A DNA stretch of 64,000 nucleotides from Pelomonas cellulosilytica (GCF_021353265.1 NZ_JAJTWU010000003.1:310001-374000), one strand, 5' to 3'; positions 55,896-64,000 are shown, numbered from the stretch's first letter. The notes: generated by a model from the sequence alone, not told the origin. Numbers and translations are program-made.

Positions 55896-58699
55896 GGCGC
55901 GGGCACCCAGCCGCCCGGCGCGCCGGTGGCGACGGTGGACTTGTAGAAGATGTCGGCGCGGCTGGTCAGGCCCGCCGTGCTGTCCAGCGTCTTGGCCAAC
56001 TGCACATTGGCTGGCACGCCACCCACCGTGACTGTCGACAGGCCCAGCCGCGCACTGGTGTTCAGCGGGTTGCCGTCCAGGTCGCGGCTGCCGTATTCGC
56101 GCCAGCCGGCGGCGTCAGTCGCACCGCCATCGGTCGTGCCGGCCCACGGCGGCGGGTTGCTGCCGCAGGTCCCGGCGCCGGTGCCGGTCTTGCTGGTGCC
56201 GGTGCCCACGCACCATCCCACGGGCAGGATGTGAGGGCCCATGCGGTTGCCGATGTAGGCGGCCTGGTCGACATAGGCTGTGCTGGTCGTGCCGCCGCTG
56301 CGTGCCAGGTAGGCCGACGTGACTCCCGGACCCGCCGTGAACTGATTGTTCAGGAAGACGAAGCCCACGTCACCCGCCGTCGCGCGGGACTGCAGCACAT
56401 AGCCGGGCGAGCTGCTGGACGCATCGAGCACGCTGCGGATCTCGTTGTCCTCGAACAGCGCGGCCATGACGTTGCCCCAGATGAAGTCCACGTTGCCGGC
56501 GATCAGGCTCTTGTAGATCCACACATAGCCCTTGATCTGCAGCGTGTCCTGCTCGCTGATGAAGTTCATCTCGCGGCCGATGAAGCGGTGCGCCGCGGCG
56601 GTGGTGCTGGTGTTGAAGTAGATCGCCTCGGCCTGGTTGTCGTAGAGCGATGCGCGGCCATGCGGGTTCACGAGCGTGAAGTTGCGCAACTGCAGCAGGT
56701 CGCCGTTCTCCACCAGCAGCACCGAGCGGCCGCCGCCGAGCACGCGGTGGCCGGGCACGCGGCCACTGGTGGTCAGCGTCGTGCCGGGCGCGGCGGTGCT
56801 CGCGCCGCTGCCGCTGTTGAGCGACTCGAAGTTCAGCCGGCCGACCTGCACGCCATCTCGGCTCTCGCCCACCAGAGTCAGGTTGGCGACGTTGCGCAGC
56901 ATCAGCAGCTCGGGGTAGAGGCCATTGCGGATCGTGACGGTCTTGGGCGTGGCGACGGTGTTGCAGCCGTAGCTGGACGAGCTGCCGGTGGAACACCAGG
57001 CCATGACCCAGTTCAGCGCGCCCTGCACGGTGCGGAAGTCGGCCGTGGTGCCGTCGTCGTCCACCGTGACGCTGGTCTTGCTCGCCGGCGCGCTGCGGGT
57101 GGTGAAGCTCCAGGTCAGGCCGGCGAACGGCGAGCTGTTGATGCTGCCGCCGAACGCGCCGGCATCGACCGTGACCGTGTAGGTCGTATCGAAGGCCAGC
57201 CGGTTGTTGTGCAGGCGGACGATGGCCTGGTTGCCGGTGATGCTGGCCGGGCGGTACCAGACGAAGCGGGCTCGCGCCGCGTTCTCGGGCATGGCGCCCA
57301 GGGCCAGCGCGTCGATCTCGAGGTTGCTGCGCGGGATGACGGTCTGCGTGTCGCCGGTGGACGGCGCGTCGGACAGGTCGATGCGGTCGACGACAGTGTT
57401 GTCGCTCGCGCGGCGCACGGTGATGAAGCCGCTGCTGCCCAGCGTCGGCGCGCCATCAAAGGCGATCGCGATGGCCGTGTCCACATGCACGCCGGTGGCA
57501 TTGCGCGCCGGCACCACGCTGCCCGGCGTGACGCCGACGGAGCCGCTGCCGGTCACGTTGGTCGTCAGCTTGCCGGCGCCGGCACGCGCCAGCGCATTGG
57601 CCTTGACCAGGGCCGCCGGCCGCGCGGTGAACGCATAGGGCACGCTCCAGCCGACGGCGCTGGACACCGGGCAGGCACCCAGCGGCGCGCCGTTGAGCGT
57701 GGAGCCGCTGTCGGCAAAGCTGCTGGCGGAGTCGGGATTGAGCGTCTGCAGGACGGACGCGCAGCCCGGTGCGGCGCCGGTGATGGCATGCACGTTGGCG
57801 TGGGAGATGACCTGGCCGCCGGTGCCGACGCCCACGCTGTAGCTGTGCGGATACGGCGAGGCGGTCTTGCTGCCGACGTGGTAGTTATTGAACAGGTGAA
57901 CCTGGCCGAAACGCACGCGCGGCGAACGCTGAGTGACGTTGGAGAACACGTTGTTCGCCAGCGTGATCTTCAGGCGGCCGATGTCGGCGGTGTAGCTGTC
58001 GGAGTGGCCGATCAGCATCGTCTTGTCGTGCTTGTCGATAAGGTTGTAGCTCACCGTCACGTAGTTGCTGCCGCGCGTGATGTCGATCGCGCCGTCGTGG
58101 CACTGCTTGAGCTTGCCGTTCTCGACTGGCAGCTGGTCGTCGGTGATCGGGGCGTCGGTGATCGTGTTGTGGTCGATCCACACACGCTCGGCGCCCTGCA
58201 GCGTGATAGCGTCGTAGGCCGAGTTCCAGTTGCCGGTGGCGCCATCGGTCGGGTCCCATACCGGCGCCACGTCGCAGGGCGCCATGATGGCGAGGTTGCG
58301 CACGATGACGTTGGCGACGCCGATGATCTCGATACGGCCGTTGACGAGGCCCGCCCCCGGGCCCGCGCCGATCAGCGTCGTGTTGGACGGCAGACGCACC
58401 ATCGCACGCTGGTCCTGGTCGGCATGGCTCGTGAAGGGCCGGCCCTCGCTCATGTCGATGCTGCCGACCACCTTGACGATCTTCGGCTGGCTGCCGCCGT
58501 TGGCCAGCGCCGCAAGCAGCTGCACGCGGTTGGTGACGGTGTAGACCTGGCCGGCCGCTGCGGCCGACCCGCCGGTCGTGCCGCCGCCGAGGGCGGCAAA
58601 GCCGTCGGCAGGCGCCACCTCGCGCGCAGGGTCCACCTGGGAAAACGCAGGCAAAGGCATGGCAAGCAGCGCGCAAAGCGCCGCGGCAAACAGCTTCAT
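55892..58699 (-). CDS. Secreted bifunctional pectate lyase (PL1)-pectin methylesterase (CE8)
   Basis: A 935-residue exported enzyme (signal peptide AAALCALLAMPLPAFS). Residues ~25-370 are a PL1 pectate lyase: VWIDHNTITDAP, DGAIDITRGSNYVTVSYNLIDKHDKTMLIGHSDS (calcium-binding Asp region) and RSPRVRFGQVHLFNNYHV (catalytic Arg region). Residues ~385-515 form a Big_5/Ig-like linker (VVPARNATGVHVDTAIAIAFD). Residues ~520-920 are a CE8 methylesterase: VDDDGTTADFRTVQGALNWV, SEQDTLQIKGYVWIYKSLIAGNVDFIWGNVMAALFEDNEI (both catalytic Asp) and a late AYIGNRMGPHI with Trp-rich tail. The esterase would strip methyl groups and expose substrate for the lyase. It follows AGGAG. Both active sites look intact. 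Confidence 0.92.
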   Translation of the reverse strand: MKLFAAALCALLAMPLPAFSQVDPAREVAPADGFAALGGGTTGGSAAAAGQVYTVTNRVQLLAALANGGSQPKIVKVVGSIDMSEGRPFTSHADQDQRAMVRLPSNTTLIGAGPGAGLVNGRIEIIGVANVIVRNLAIMAPCDVAPVWDPTDGATGNWNSAYDAITLQGAERVWIDHNTITDAPITDDQLPVENGKLKQCHDGAIDITRGSNYVTVSYNLIDKHDKTMLIGHSDSYTADIGRLKITLANNVFSNVTQRSPRVRFGQVHLFNNYHVGSKTASPYPHSYSVGVGTGGQVISHANVHAITGAAPGCASVLQTLNPDSASSFADSGSTLNGAPLGACPVSSAVGWSVPYAFTARPAALVKANALARAGAGKLTTNVTGSGSVGVTPGSVVPARNATGVHVDTAIAIAFDGAPTLGSSGFITVRRASDNTVVDRIDLSDAPSTGDTQTVIPRSNLEIDALALGAMPENAARARFVWYRPASITGNQAIVRLHNNRLAFDTTYTVTVDAGAFGGSINSSPFAGLTWSFTTRSAPASKTSVTVDDDGTTADFRTVQGALNWVMAWCSTGSSSSYGCNTVATPKTVTIRNGLYPELLMLRNVANLTLVGESRDGVQVGRLNFESLNSGSGASTAAPGTTLTTSGRVPGHRVLGGGRSVLLVENGDLLQLRNFTLVNPHGRASLYDNQAEAIYFNTSTTAAAHRFIGREMNFISEQDTLQIKGYVWIYKSLIAGNVDFIWGNVMAALFEDNEIRSVLDASSSSPGYVLQSRATAGDVGFVFLNNQFTAGPGVTSAYLARSGGTTSTAYVDQAAYIGNRMGPHILPVGWCVGTGTSKTGTGAGTCGSNPPPWAGTTDGGATDAAGWREYGSRDLDGNPLNTSARLGLSTVTVGGVPANVQLAKTLDSTAGLTSRADIFYKSTVATGAPGGWVPAP

Positions 58700-58719
58700 G
58701 GCGATCTCCTGGAACGGAG

Positions 58720-59265
58720 TTAGCGGGGGCGACGGCGCAGGGCCAGGCCCAACAGGCCCAGGCCCAGAAGTGCCGTAGTCGACGGCTCGGGGACGGCGTT
58801 GGCGAGTTGGGCGTCGACACTGCCGAAGAGGGCGCCGAACTGCACGTCCTGCAGCGTGATGCGCAGGGACTGCGGGCTCAGCGTCTCGAAGCTGACCTGT
58901 CCACCCGGCAGGCTGCCCAGCAACTGGGCCGTGCCGAGGTGCAGGCCGGGGTCAGCAAAGCTCAGCTCGACGACACGCAGGCCGGCGAGCAGGCTGCTGC
59001 CGGCGTCGTTGTTGTAGATGCGCAGCAGGCCATCGCTGCCGAGGTCCAGCATGAAGCTGTAGTCGGCGGCGATGAACTCGATGTCGCCATCGGTCAGCCC
59101 GGTGACATGGCTGCCGGGACCGGGTTGGTAGCCGCTGTCCAGGCCCAGCAAGCCATCGGCGGAACCATTCAGCGTGGCGGTGACGGGCAGGCCCGTCGTC
59201 AGCAGGGCGGCAGAAGCCGCCCCCGACGACAGCAGCGCTGCCGCCAGCAGGGCAATGGCTTTCAT
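58720..59265 (-). CDS. PEP-CTERM-anchored exported protein
   Basis: A 181-residue protein with a signal peptide (AIALLAAALLSSGAASA) and a C-terminal PEP-CTERM sorting signal: VPEPSTTALLGLGLLGLALRRRPR, that is the V-P-E-P motif, a hydrophobic helix and an Arg-rich end. The middle (DGDIEFIAADYSFMLDLGSDGLLRIYNNDAG; GLRVVELSFADPGLHLG) is beta-rich and typical of low-conservation surface proteins. The signal implies an exosortase (EpsH) elsewhere in the genome. It lies 14 nt after the TonB receptor gene and 20 nt before the lyase-methylesterase gene, inside the pectin operon. Possibly a surface pectin-binding protein; this is inference. Confidence 0.85.
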   Translation of the reverse strand: MKAIALLAAALLSSGAASAALLTTGLPVTATLNGSADGLLGLDSGYQPGPGSHVTGLTDGDIEFIAADYSFMLDLGSDGLLRIYNNDAGSSLLAGLRVVELSFADPGLHLGTAQLLGSLPGGQVSFETLSPQSLRITLQDVQFGALFGSVDAQLANAVPEPSTTALLGLGLLGLALRRRPR

Positions 59266-59279
59266 GGCGGACTCCGGGT

Positions 59280-62240
59280 TTAGAACTTGTAGCGGGCGCC
59301 CACGAGGTACTCGCGGCCGGTCACGTTGTTCACGACCACGCTGTTGCGCTGGCTGCTGATGTACTGGTCGTTGGCCTGGTTGGTCAGGTTGATGCCTTCC
59401 AGCGTCACGTCGAAGCGGTCGTTGAACTTGTACGACATCGAGAAGTCGACGTTCTTCGTGCCGTTCTTGCCTTCCACGTCGTTGTTGTTCTGGCCGGGCA
59501 CGCGCTGCAGATAGCGGGAACGCTTGGCCAGCGACACGCGGGCGCTGAACGCACCGTCGTCGTAGTACAGCGAGCCGTTCCACGACCGCGGCGACATGTT
59601 GACCAGGTCGGCCGAGATCGGCGTGTTGTTGGCGGCCGACGTGAAGTAGGCGATCTTGGACGTCACGTAGGTGTAGTTGGCCACCACGCCGAAGTTCTTG
59701 CCCCAGGCCGGCAGGAACGTGAACGGCTGCTGATAACTCAGCTCGAAGCCCTTGAGCTTGCCGCCCGGCGTGTTGAAGCTGGACGTCAGCGCGAACTGCT
59801 CGTCACCCGTGAAGTTGGACGGCAGCAGGCTCAACGGCAGCCCCGTGTCCTTGAACCTGACCGTGCTGACGCTCTGCTGGATGTAGGAATCGATGTCCTT
59901 GTAGAACAGGCCCAGGCCCACCATCGCGTTCTTCTGGAAGTACCACTCGACACCGGTGTCCAGCGTCTTGGCGCGGAAAGGCTTCAGGAACGGATTGCCG
60001 TTCGTGATGGACAGGTTGCCGGTGGTGTTCACCGTGCCACCCGGGTTCAGCGCGGCCAGCGTCGGACGCGTCATGACCTGCGCGGCACTGGCGCGCAACA
60101 GCAGGTCGCGGCTCAGCTCGAACGTGACGTTCGCGGCGGGCAGCATGTCGTCGTAGTTGTTCTTCACGGTGACCTGCGTGCCGCCGCCCGTGGCGACGTA
60201 GCCGGTCGCGGTGATCTCGGTCTTCACGTACCGCGTGCCGAAATTGCCTCGGACCGGAATACCGCCCAGGCGCGTCGAGAAGTCGGCCTGGAAGTACCAG
60301 CCGCGGTCCACTTCGGTGACGGCGCGGTTGTTGCCGCGCGCATTGCCGTTGGTCACGGACGTCAGCGTGAAGTCGCCCGGGCCGCCTGCCGGGCCGCTCT
60401 TCAGGCAGTTGCAATAGATGTCGTAGAGGCCGGCGATGGCGTTCAGGTCGGGGATGACCCAGGACGTCGGCGTGCCGCTGGGCACGTCGGACTGCTTGCC
60501 GAAGCCCGTCAGCAGCTTGGACAGGCTCGCCGCCGTCGTGCCGGCCGGCGGGGCGTACATGTTCTCCGTCGAGCGACGCGACTCGTAGCTCTCGAAGCCG
60601 TACTTCTTGTAGCTGCTGCCGCCCTTCAGCGTTAGGCCGTCCGCCACTTCCCAGGCGAGGTTGAGCTGCACGACATCGTTGCGATTGTTGGTGCCGTTCG
60701 GCCGGATGCGGATCTCGCTGGAGGTGCCGTTGGTGATCGACGTGGCGGTGCCGTTCTGCGGCACACCGACGAAGCCCAGCGCGCCACCAGCCTGCGTCAC
60801 GTCGAAGGGATAGGTGATGGCCGGCGAGCGATCGCTGTTGCGGAAGTCGATGGCGTAGCCGCTGACGTTGGGCGCGTCCAGCGTCGTGGTCGTCTGGATC
60901 GGGTTCTTGAACTTGGAGTCCGCACGACCGATGAGCCCGGTGAACTTCAGCGTGTCGGTGAACTCGTGCTCCAGCGTCAGCGTGGGCTGCTTGAAGACGG
61001 TGCTGAGCTTGTCGAAGCGCGACTCGGCCCGCACGTCCACGTTGTTGTACTTGCCGTAGAGCAGCGCGCCATTGCTGTCGTACTGCGTCTCGACGACGCT
61101 GGTCTGCGGCTTGCCGCCCTGCGACAGCGTGCGGCTGAAGGAGATGGTCTCCAGGAAGTCTTCCTGGCGCGTGGCGTCGAGCTTGGAGTACAGCAGGTCC
61201 AGCGTCGCCAGCGTCCGATCGGTGAGGCGCGCCTGGATGGAGGCGGTCAGGCCGATTCGCTCCTGCTCGTGCGTCAGGCGACCGTAGCGCGGCAGGCGCG
61301 GGTGGAAGTTGGCGGCACCGCTGGCGTCGTTGTAGGCGGCCACGTTGGCCGCCGTGTTGGGCAGGCGGCTCGCGCCCTGCGCTGCCGGGCCGCAGGTGGT
61401 GGCAGTGGAGCCGGTCGGCAGCGTCGTGCCGGTGGCCACCGTCGCGCCCTGCGGCACGCACCAGCCGCCGGAGGACACGCCGTTGTCCCAACGCACCGTC
61501 GAGAAGCCTTCCTCGAAGATGTTGCGCTTGCTGTAGGCGCCCGAGAGGAGCACGCCCAGCTTCTTGTCCGCGAACGTGTTCGATACGAGGAAGGCAGCGC
61601 GCGGCGTTGTCTTGCCGGAGAGGTCGTTGTAGGAACCCTTGACGGAGGCCAGTGCCGTGAAGCCCTTCTTCAGGTCGAAGGGACGGGAGGTCAGCAGGTC
61701 GACAGTCGCGCCCAGCGAGCCTTCGTCCACGTCGGCCGACTGGCTCTTGCGCACGGTGATCTGCTGGAACAGCTCGCTGGCGAAGACGTTGAAGTCCATC
61801 GTGCGGCTGCGGTTGTTGCCGCCGGAGCTGTCGGTGCCGCCCGTGGTCGCCAGGCCTTCGATGCCGTTGATGCGGGTGCGGGTGAAGTCGCCCCCAAGGC
61901 CACGGACGGTGATCTGGCGGCCCTCGCCGGCGTCTCGGTCGATGACAACCCCCGGCACGCGCTGCAGCGACTCGGCCAGGTTGGTGTCCGGAAACTTGCC
62001 GATGTCCTCGGCCCGCACCACGTCGACGATGCCCGACTCCTCGCGCTTCTTGTTCAGTGCACTCGCCAGCGAGGCGCGAATGCCAGTGATCGTGACAGTC
62101 TCCAGCTGCTGGGAAGCCTTGTCCGCGGCAGCTGCGGGCTCCGCCTGGGCCCAGGCCGATGCAGCGGGCAGCGAGGCAAGGGCTACGGCAAGGGCCACCG
62201 GGCTGAGGGCTGGACGGTGGGACGGACGGAATGCGGGCAT
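59280..62240 (-). CDS. TonB-dependent receptor of the pectin locus (Caulobacter-type)
   Basis: A 986-residue receptor. ATG 62240 follows GGAGAC and gives a signal peptide (LSPVALAVALASLPAASAWAQ). TonB-box/plug features are LETVTITGIRASLASALNKKREESGIVDVVRAEDIGKFPDTNLAESLQRVPGVVIDRDAGEGRQITVRGLG, the hallmark of the Caulobacter-type TonB receptors that import oligosaccharides in Xanthomonas and Caulobacter. The barrel ends in LVGARYKF with terminal Phe. It is the first gene of the leftward pectin operon and should import oligogalacturonates made by the secreted lyases. The long unconserved frame upstream of 62240 is ignored. Confidence 0.92.
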   Translation of the reverse strand: MPAFRPSHRPALSPVALAVALASLPAASAWAQAEPAAAADKASQQLETVTITGIRASLASALNKKREESGIVDVVRAEDIGKFPDTNLAESLQRVPGVVIDRDAGEGRQITVRGLGGDFTRTRINGIEGLATTGGTDSSGGNNRSRTMDFNVFASELFQQITVRKSQSADVDEGSLGATVDLLTSRPFDLKKGFTALASVKGSYNDLSGKTTPRAAFLVSNTFADKKLGVLLSGAYSKRNIFEEGFSTVRWDNGVSSGGWCVPQGATVATGTTLPTGSTATTCGPAAQGASRLPNTAANVAAYNDASGAANFHPRLPRYGRLTHEQERIGLTASIQARLTDRTLATLDLLYSKLDATRQEDFLETISFSRTLSQGGKPQTSVVETQYDSNGALLYGKYNNVDVRAESRFDKLSTVFKQPTLTLEHEFTDTLKFTGLIGRADSKFKNPIQTTTTLDAPNVSGYAIDFRNSDRSPAITYPFDVTQAGGALGFVGVPQNGTATSITNGTSSEIRIRPNGTNNRNDVVQLNLAWEVADGLTLKGGSSYKKYGFESYESRRSTENMYAPPAGTTAASLSKLLTGFGKQSDVPSGTPTSWVIPDLNAIAGLYDIYCNCLKSGPAGGPGDFTLTSVTNGNARGNNRAVTEVDRGWYFQADFSTRLGGIPVRGNFGTRYVKTEITATGYVATGGGTQVTVKNNYDDMLPAANVTFELSRDLLLRASAAQVMTRPTLAALNPGGTVNTTGNLSITNGNPFLKPFRAKTLDTGVEWYFQKNAMVGLGLFYKDIDSYIQQSVSTVRFKDTGLPLSLLPSNFTGDEQFALTSSFNTPGGKLKGFELSYQQPFTFLPAWGKNFGVVANYTYVTSKIAYFTSAANNTPISADLVNMSPRSWNGSLYYDDGAFSARVSLAKRSRYLQRVPGQNNNDVEGKNGTKNVDFSMSYKFNDRFDVTLEGINLTNQANDQYISSQRNSVVVNNVTGREYLVGARYKF

Positions 62241-62525
62241 GGGTGTCTCCGGGTGTGGCCGCGTGGCTGGATTGGCCTGCGGCTCTGGGGGTTCTACTGA
62301 AGGCCTACCCGGGCGCGCGAAGGGCACCCGTCGATCTTGAAAGCCGGCTCCGCTGCAGTGCGGGCGCCGGAAGGCCGCGGCTACCGCTAGCCACCGCGAC
62401 ACGGGAACTCACGGCCAGCCAGGAAAGGCCGCCGGTCTGGCGCCTTAAGCACTCCCTGGAACGACGCTCACCGGGGTGAGCTTTCTGCTGGCTTGCATCG
62501 CATGATAGGAGCAAGCTGGCAAAAT

Positions 62526-62562
62526 CGGAACATCGGTTCACTAATTAGAAACCATGATTCCG
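62526..62562. promoter_or_regulatory. 37-bp two-part dyad in the receptor/kduD control region
   Basis: The order is CGGAA-N4-GGTT-N11-AACC-N4-TTCCG: two conserved blocks on each arm, with identical 4-nt gaps and an A/T-rich centre (around CTAATTAG). Nine bases in each arm are exactly symmetric. It overlaps candidate -35 elements of both divergent promoters, so a dimeric (or dimer-of-dimers) regulator bound here could control both operons. Confidence 0.5.
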
Positions 62563-62602
62563 CCAGTCGGCGAGGCCCCCTAAGCTTGGCCGACTTGAAA
62601 TC

Positions 62603-62617
62603 TGGAACTGCGTTTCA
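62603..62617. promoter_or_regulatory. KdgR-like operator ahead of kduD (TGGAAC-N3-GTTTCA)
   Basis: It matches the site at 50692-50706 ahead of kdgK at 11 of 12 arm positions, with the same 3-nt centre. It is also flanked by an outer repeat TTGAAA ... TTTCAA (62595-62618). Shared by two operons for the same pathway, it is probably the operator of the pectin regulon's main regulator. Confidence 0.55.
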
Positions 62618-62709
62618 AGAGCGAGCCGCAGCGACATCCAGCGCGCCATCCTCCCCCGGCTTCGCCCGGTTTTCAACACAACGAGTGCCCCCGCACCGTG
62701 GACAAAAAC

Positions 62710-63471
62710 ATGGTTCTTCACAATTTCAACCTGGCCGGCAAGACCGCCATCGTCACCGGCTGCAACACCGGCCTGGGCCAGGGCATGGCGCTGGCGCTGG
62801 CTCAAGCGGGAGCCGACGTGGTCGGCGTCAACGTCACGGAACCGGACGAGACGCGCGCCGCCGTGGAGGCCCTGGGCCGCCGGTTCCTGGACCTGCGCGC
62901 CAACCTGGGCGACGTGAGCTGCATCCCGGAGCTGGTCGCCCAGGCGAAGGCGCTGAACGGCGAGCTGCACATCCTCGTGAACAACGCCGGCATCATTCGC
63001 CGCGAGGACGCCATCAAGTTCTCCGAGGCTGACTGGGACGACGTGATGAACCTGAACCTGAAGTCGGTGTTCTTCCTGTCGCAAGCTGTCGCCAAGGTGT
63101 TCATGGCTCAGGGCCAAGGCGGCAAGATCGTCAACATCGCGTCGATGCTGAGCTTCCAGGGCGGCATCCGCGTACCCTCCTACACCGCAAGCAAGAGCGG
63201 CGTCATGGGCATCACGCGGCTGATGGCCAACGAATGGGCGCAGCACGGCATCAACGTCAACGCAATCGCCCCCGGCTACATGGCCACCAACAACACCGCC
63301 GCGCTGCGCGCCGACGAGCACCGTAACAACGCCATCCTGGAGCGCATCCCGGCGGGCCGCTGGGGCAAGCCGGAGGACCTGGCCGGCCCGGTCGTCTTCC
63401 TCGCGTCGAACGCGTCGGACTACGTCAACGGCTACACCATCGCCGTGGACGGCGGCTGGCTGGCGCGCTGA
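62710..63471 (+). CDS. kduD: 2-dehydro-3-deoxy-D-gluconate 5-dehydrogenase (KduD)
   Basis: A 253-residue short-chain dehydrogenase that reduces 2,5-diketo-3-deoxygluconate to KDG in pectin breakdown. ATG 62710 (MVLHNFNLAGKTAIVTGCNTGLGQGMALALAQAGADVVGVN) is chosen over GTG 62698 because it aligns with E. coli KduD, which also has 253 residues. Motifs are TGCNTGLGQG (cofactor), NNAGIIRREDAIKFSEADWDDVMNLNLKSVFF, catalytic Ser in NIASMLSFQGGIRVPSYTASKSGV with Tyr and Lys, and NAIAPGYMATNNT. The product feeds KdgK at 50713-51669. The isomerase KduI is not in the window. Confidence 0.94.
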   Translation: MVLHNFNLAGKTAIVTGCNTGLGQGMALALAQAGADVVGVNVTEPDETRAAVEALGRRFLDLRANLGDVSCIPELVAQAKALNGELHILVNNAGIIRREDAIKFSEADWDDVMNLNLKSVFFLSQAVAKVFMAQGQGGKIVNIASMLSFQGGIRVPSYTASKSGVMGITRLMANEWAQHGINVNAIAPGYMATNNTAALRADEHRNNAILERIPAGRWGKPEDLAGPVVFLASNASDYVNGYTIAVDGGWLAR

Positions 63472-63527
63472 CCCGATAGGCCCGCCACGATGCGGGCCCT
63501 CATAGCCACCGAGGAGACAACGGGGCG

Positions 63528-64000
63528 ATGTACGAAAACAAGAAACTGGGCTTCCTTTTCGTCCTGCCATTCGTGCTGGGCGTGCTGCTGTTCAAGCTCT
63601 TCCCCTTCGTGATGAGCTTCGCGCTCAGCTTCACGCAATACGACCTGATCGACCCACCCGAGTGGGTGGGCCTGCGCAACTACGAGGAGATGCTGGCCGG
63701 CGACCCACTGTTCCGCAAATCGCTGGGCGTCACGCTGACCTTCGCGCTGCTGGCCGTGCCGCTGCGCGTGGGCTTCGCGCTGGTCGTCGCGCAGGTGCTG
63801 AACTTCCGGCTCAAGGGCATCAACGCCTTCCGCGCAGCGTTCTACATCCCGTCCATCCTGGGCGGCTCCATCGCGGTCGCGGTGCTGTGGCGTTTCCTGT
63901 TTGCCAAGAACGGCCTCGTCAACATCATCCTGGCCAAGATCGGGCTGGACCCCATTACTTGGCTGGCCGACGAGCATTACTCGATGTGGACCATCGTGCT
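63528..64000 (+). CDS. Carbohydrate ABC transporter permease, MalF/UgpA type (3' end outside window)
   Basis: ATG 63528 follows GAGGAG and starts MYENKKLGFLFVLPFVLGVLLFKLFPFVMSFALSFTQYDLIDPPEWVGLRNYEEML, the standard opening of sugar ABC permeases. The frame stays open to the window end (157 residues seen). Three to four membrane helices are visible (LFVLPFVLGVLLFKLFPF, FRKSLGVTLTFALLAVPLRVGFALVVAQVL, FRAAFYIPSILGGSIAVAVLWRFLF). The EAA loop has not been reached. It is 56 nt after kduD, so it is probably the inner-membrane importer of oligogalacturonides (TogM-like role); substrate inferred. Confidence 0.88.
   Translation, partial: MYENKKLGFLFVLPFVLGVLLFKLFPFVMSFALSFTQYDLIDPPEWVGLRNYEEMLAGDPLFRKSLGVTLTFALLAVPLRVGFALVVAQVLNFRLKGINAFRAAFYIPSILGGSIAVAVLWRFLFAKNGLVNIILAKIGLDPITWLADEHYSMWTIV

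Larger units (their letters stand above)
62241..62709. other. Divergent control region between pectin TonB receptor and kduD (469 nt)
   Basis: No gene fits here. On the minus strand TTCCGA (62530-62525) and TATCAT (62507-62502), 17 nt apart, form a possible promoter for the receptor, giving a leader of ~250 nt. On the plus strand ATTCCG (62557-62562) and TAAGCT (62580-62585), also 17 nt apart, are the best candidate for kduD. Both -35 hexamers fall in the arms of the dyad at 62526-62562. A KdgR-like site lies between the kduD promoter candidate and the gene. Confidence 0.5.

Noticed and set aside
58700-58722. TGGAAC near 58709 as a third KdgR-like operator
   Set aside because: Only one arm is complete; the other reads GTTAGC, and the sequence is part of the ribosome site and stop codon between two operon genes.
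1-64000. CRISPR arrays, insertion sequences or prophage genes
   Set aside because: No regularly spaced repeats, transposase motifs or phage structural genes were seen in any frame.

Overview
The window is high-GC (roughly 65-70 %), densely packed DNA from a betaproteobacterium. Gene content points to Burkholderiales of the Roseateles/Mitsuaria/Pelomonas/Rubrivivax type: the YbiB-TauE-CysI-DUF934-CysHDN sulfur operon, several large TonB receptors, a PEP-CTERM protein and many ATGA-coupled genes. It looks chromosomal. I saw no integrase, transposase, phage gene or CRISPR array. Genus placement is inference from gene order and protein style.

Layout. 1-1639: a LytTR fragment, a small ASCH-like protein and a YihY-type membrane protein. 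1640-11040: a sugar-acid locus with gluconokinase, a GPH-type symporter, a GH94 enzyme carrying the residues expected of cellobionic acid phosphorylase, a GntR-like LacI repressor, a TonB receptor and a lysophospholipase-like hydrolase. Two identical 12-bp palindromes mark its two promoters. 11030-19857: housekeeping and signalling (LON-domain protein, patatin lipoprotein, chemoreceptor, Lrp regulator with ornithine cyclodeaminase, HD-GYP protein, YbiB). 19973-28268: assimilatory sulfate reduction, ending with uroporphyrinogen methyltransferase, a 7Fe ferredoxin and a ferredoxin-NADP reductase. 28322-30639: a TPP riboswitch ahead of a TonB receptor. 30676-30958: two identical tRNA-Asn genes with their own promoter and terminator.

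31327-39945 holds a few single genes and then the most unusual block: a leftward operon of five RebB-family (R-body) proteins plus two unrecognised proteins. It faces a regulator in which a worn-out enhancer-binding AAA+ domain is joined to an AraC DNA-binding domain, and it diverges from an LRR-kinase gene. 39963-44750 is an ECF sigma factor system: sigma factor, zinc-finger anti-sigma factor, subtilase and putative porin, plus a second operon for a monoheme lipoprotein and a cytochrome-porin fusion. The same promoter signature, with identical 15-nt spacing, precedes both operons. 44772-48353 is an MCE/Mla-like lipid transport operon.

50692-64000 is largely a pectin-use locus: KDG kinase, two PL1 pectate lyases (one fused to a CE8 pectin methylesterase), a rhamnogalacturonan acetylesterase, a PEP-CTERM protein, a TonB receptor, KduD and the start of a sugar ABC permease. 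Short operators of one type lie ahead of kdgK and kduD. The cellobionate and pectin loci suggest an organism living on plant cell-wall material. The riboswitch-controlled receptor, R-body locus and ECF-controlled cytochrome-porin set are the parts most worth testing.
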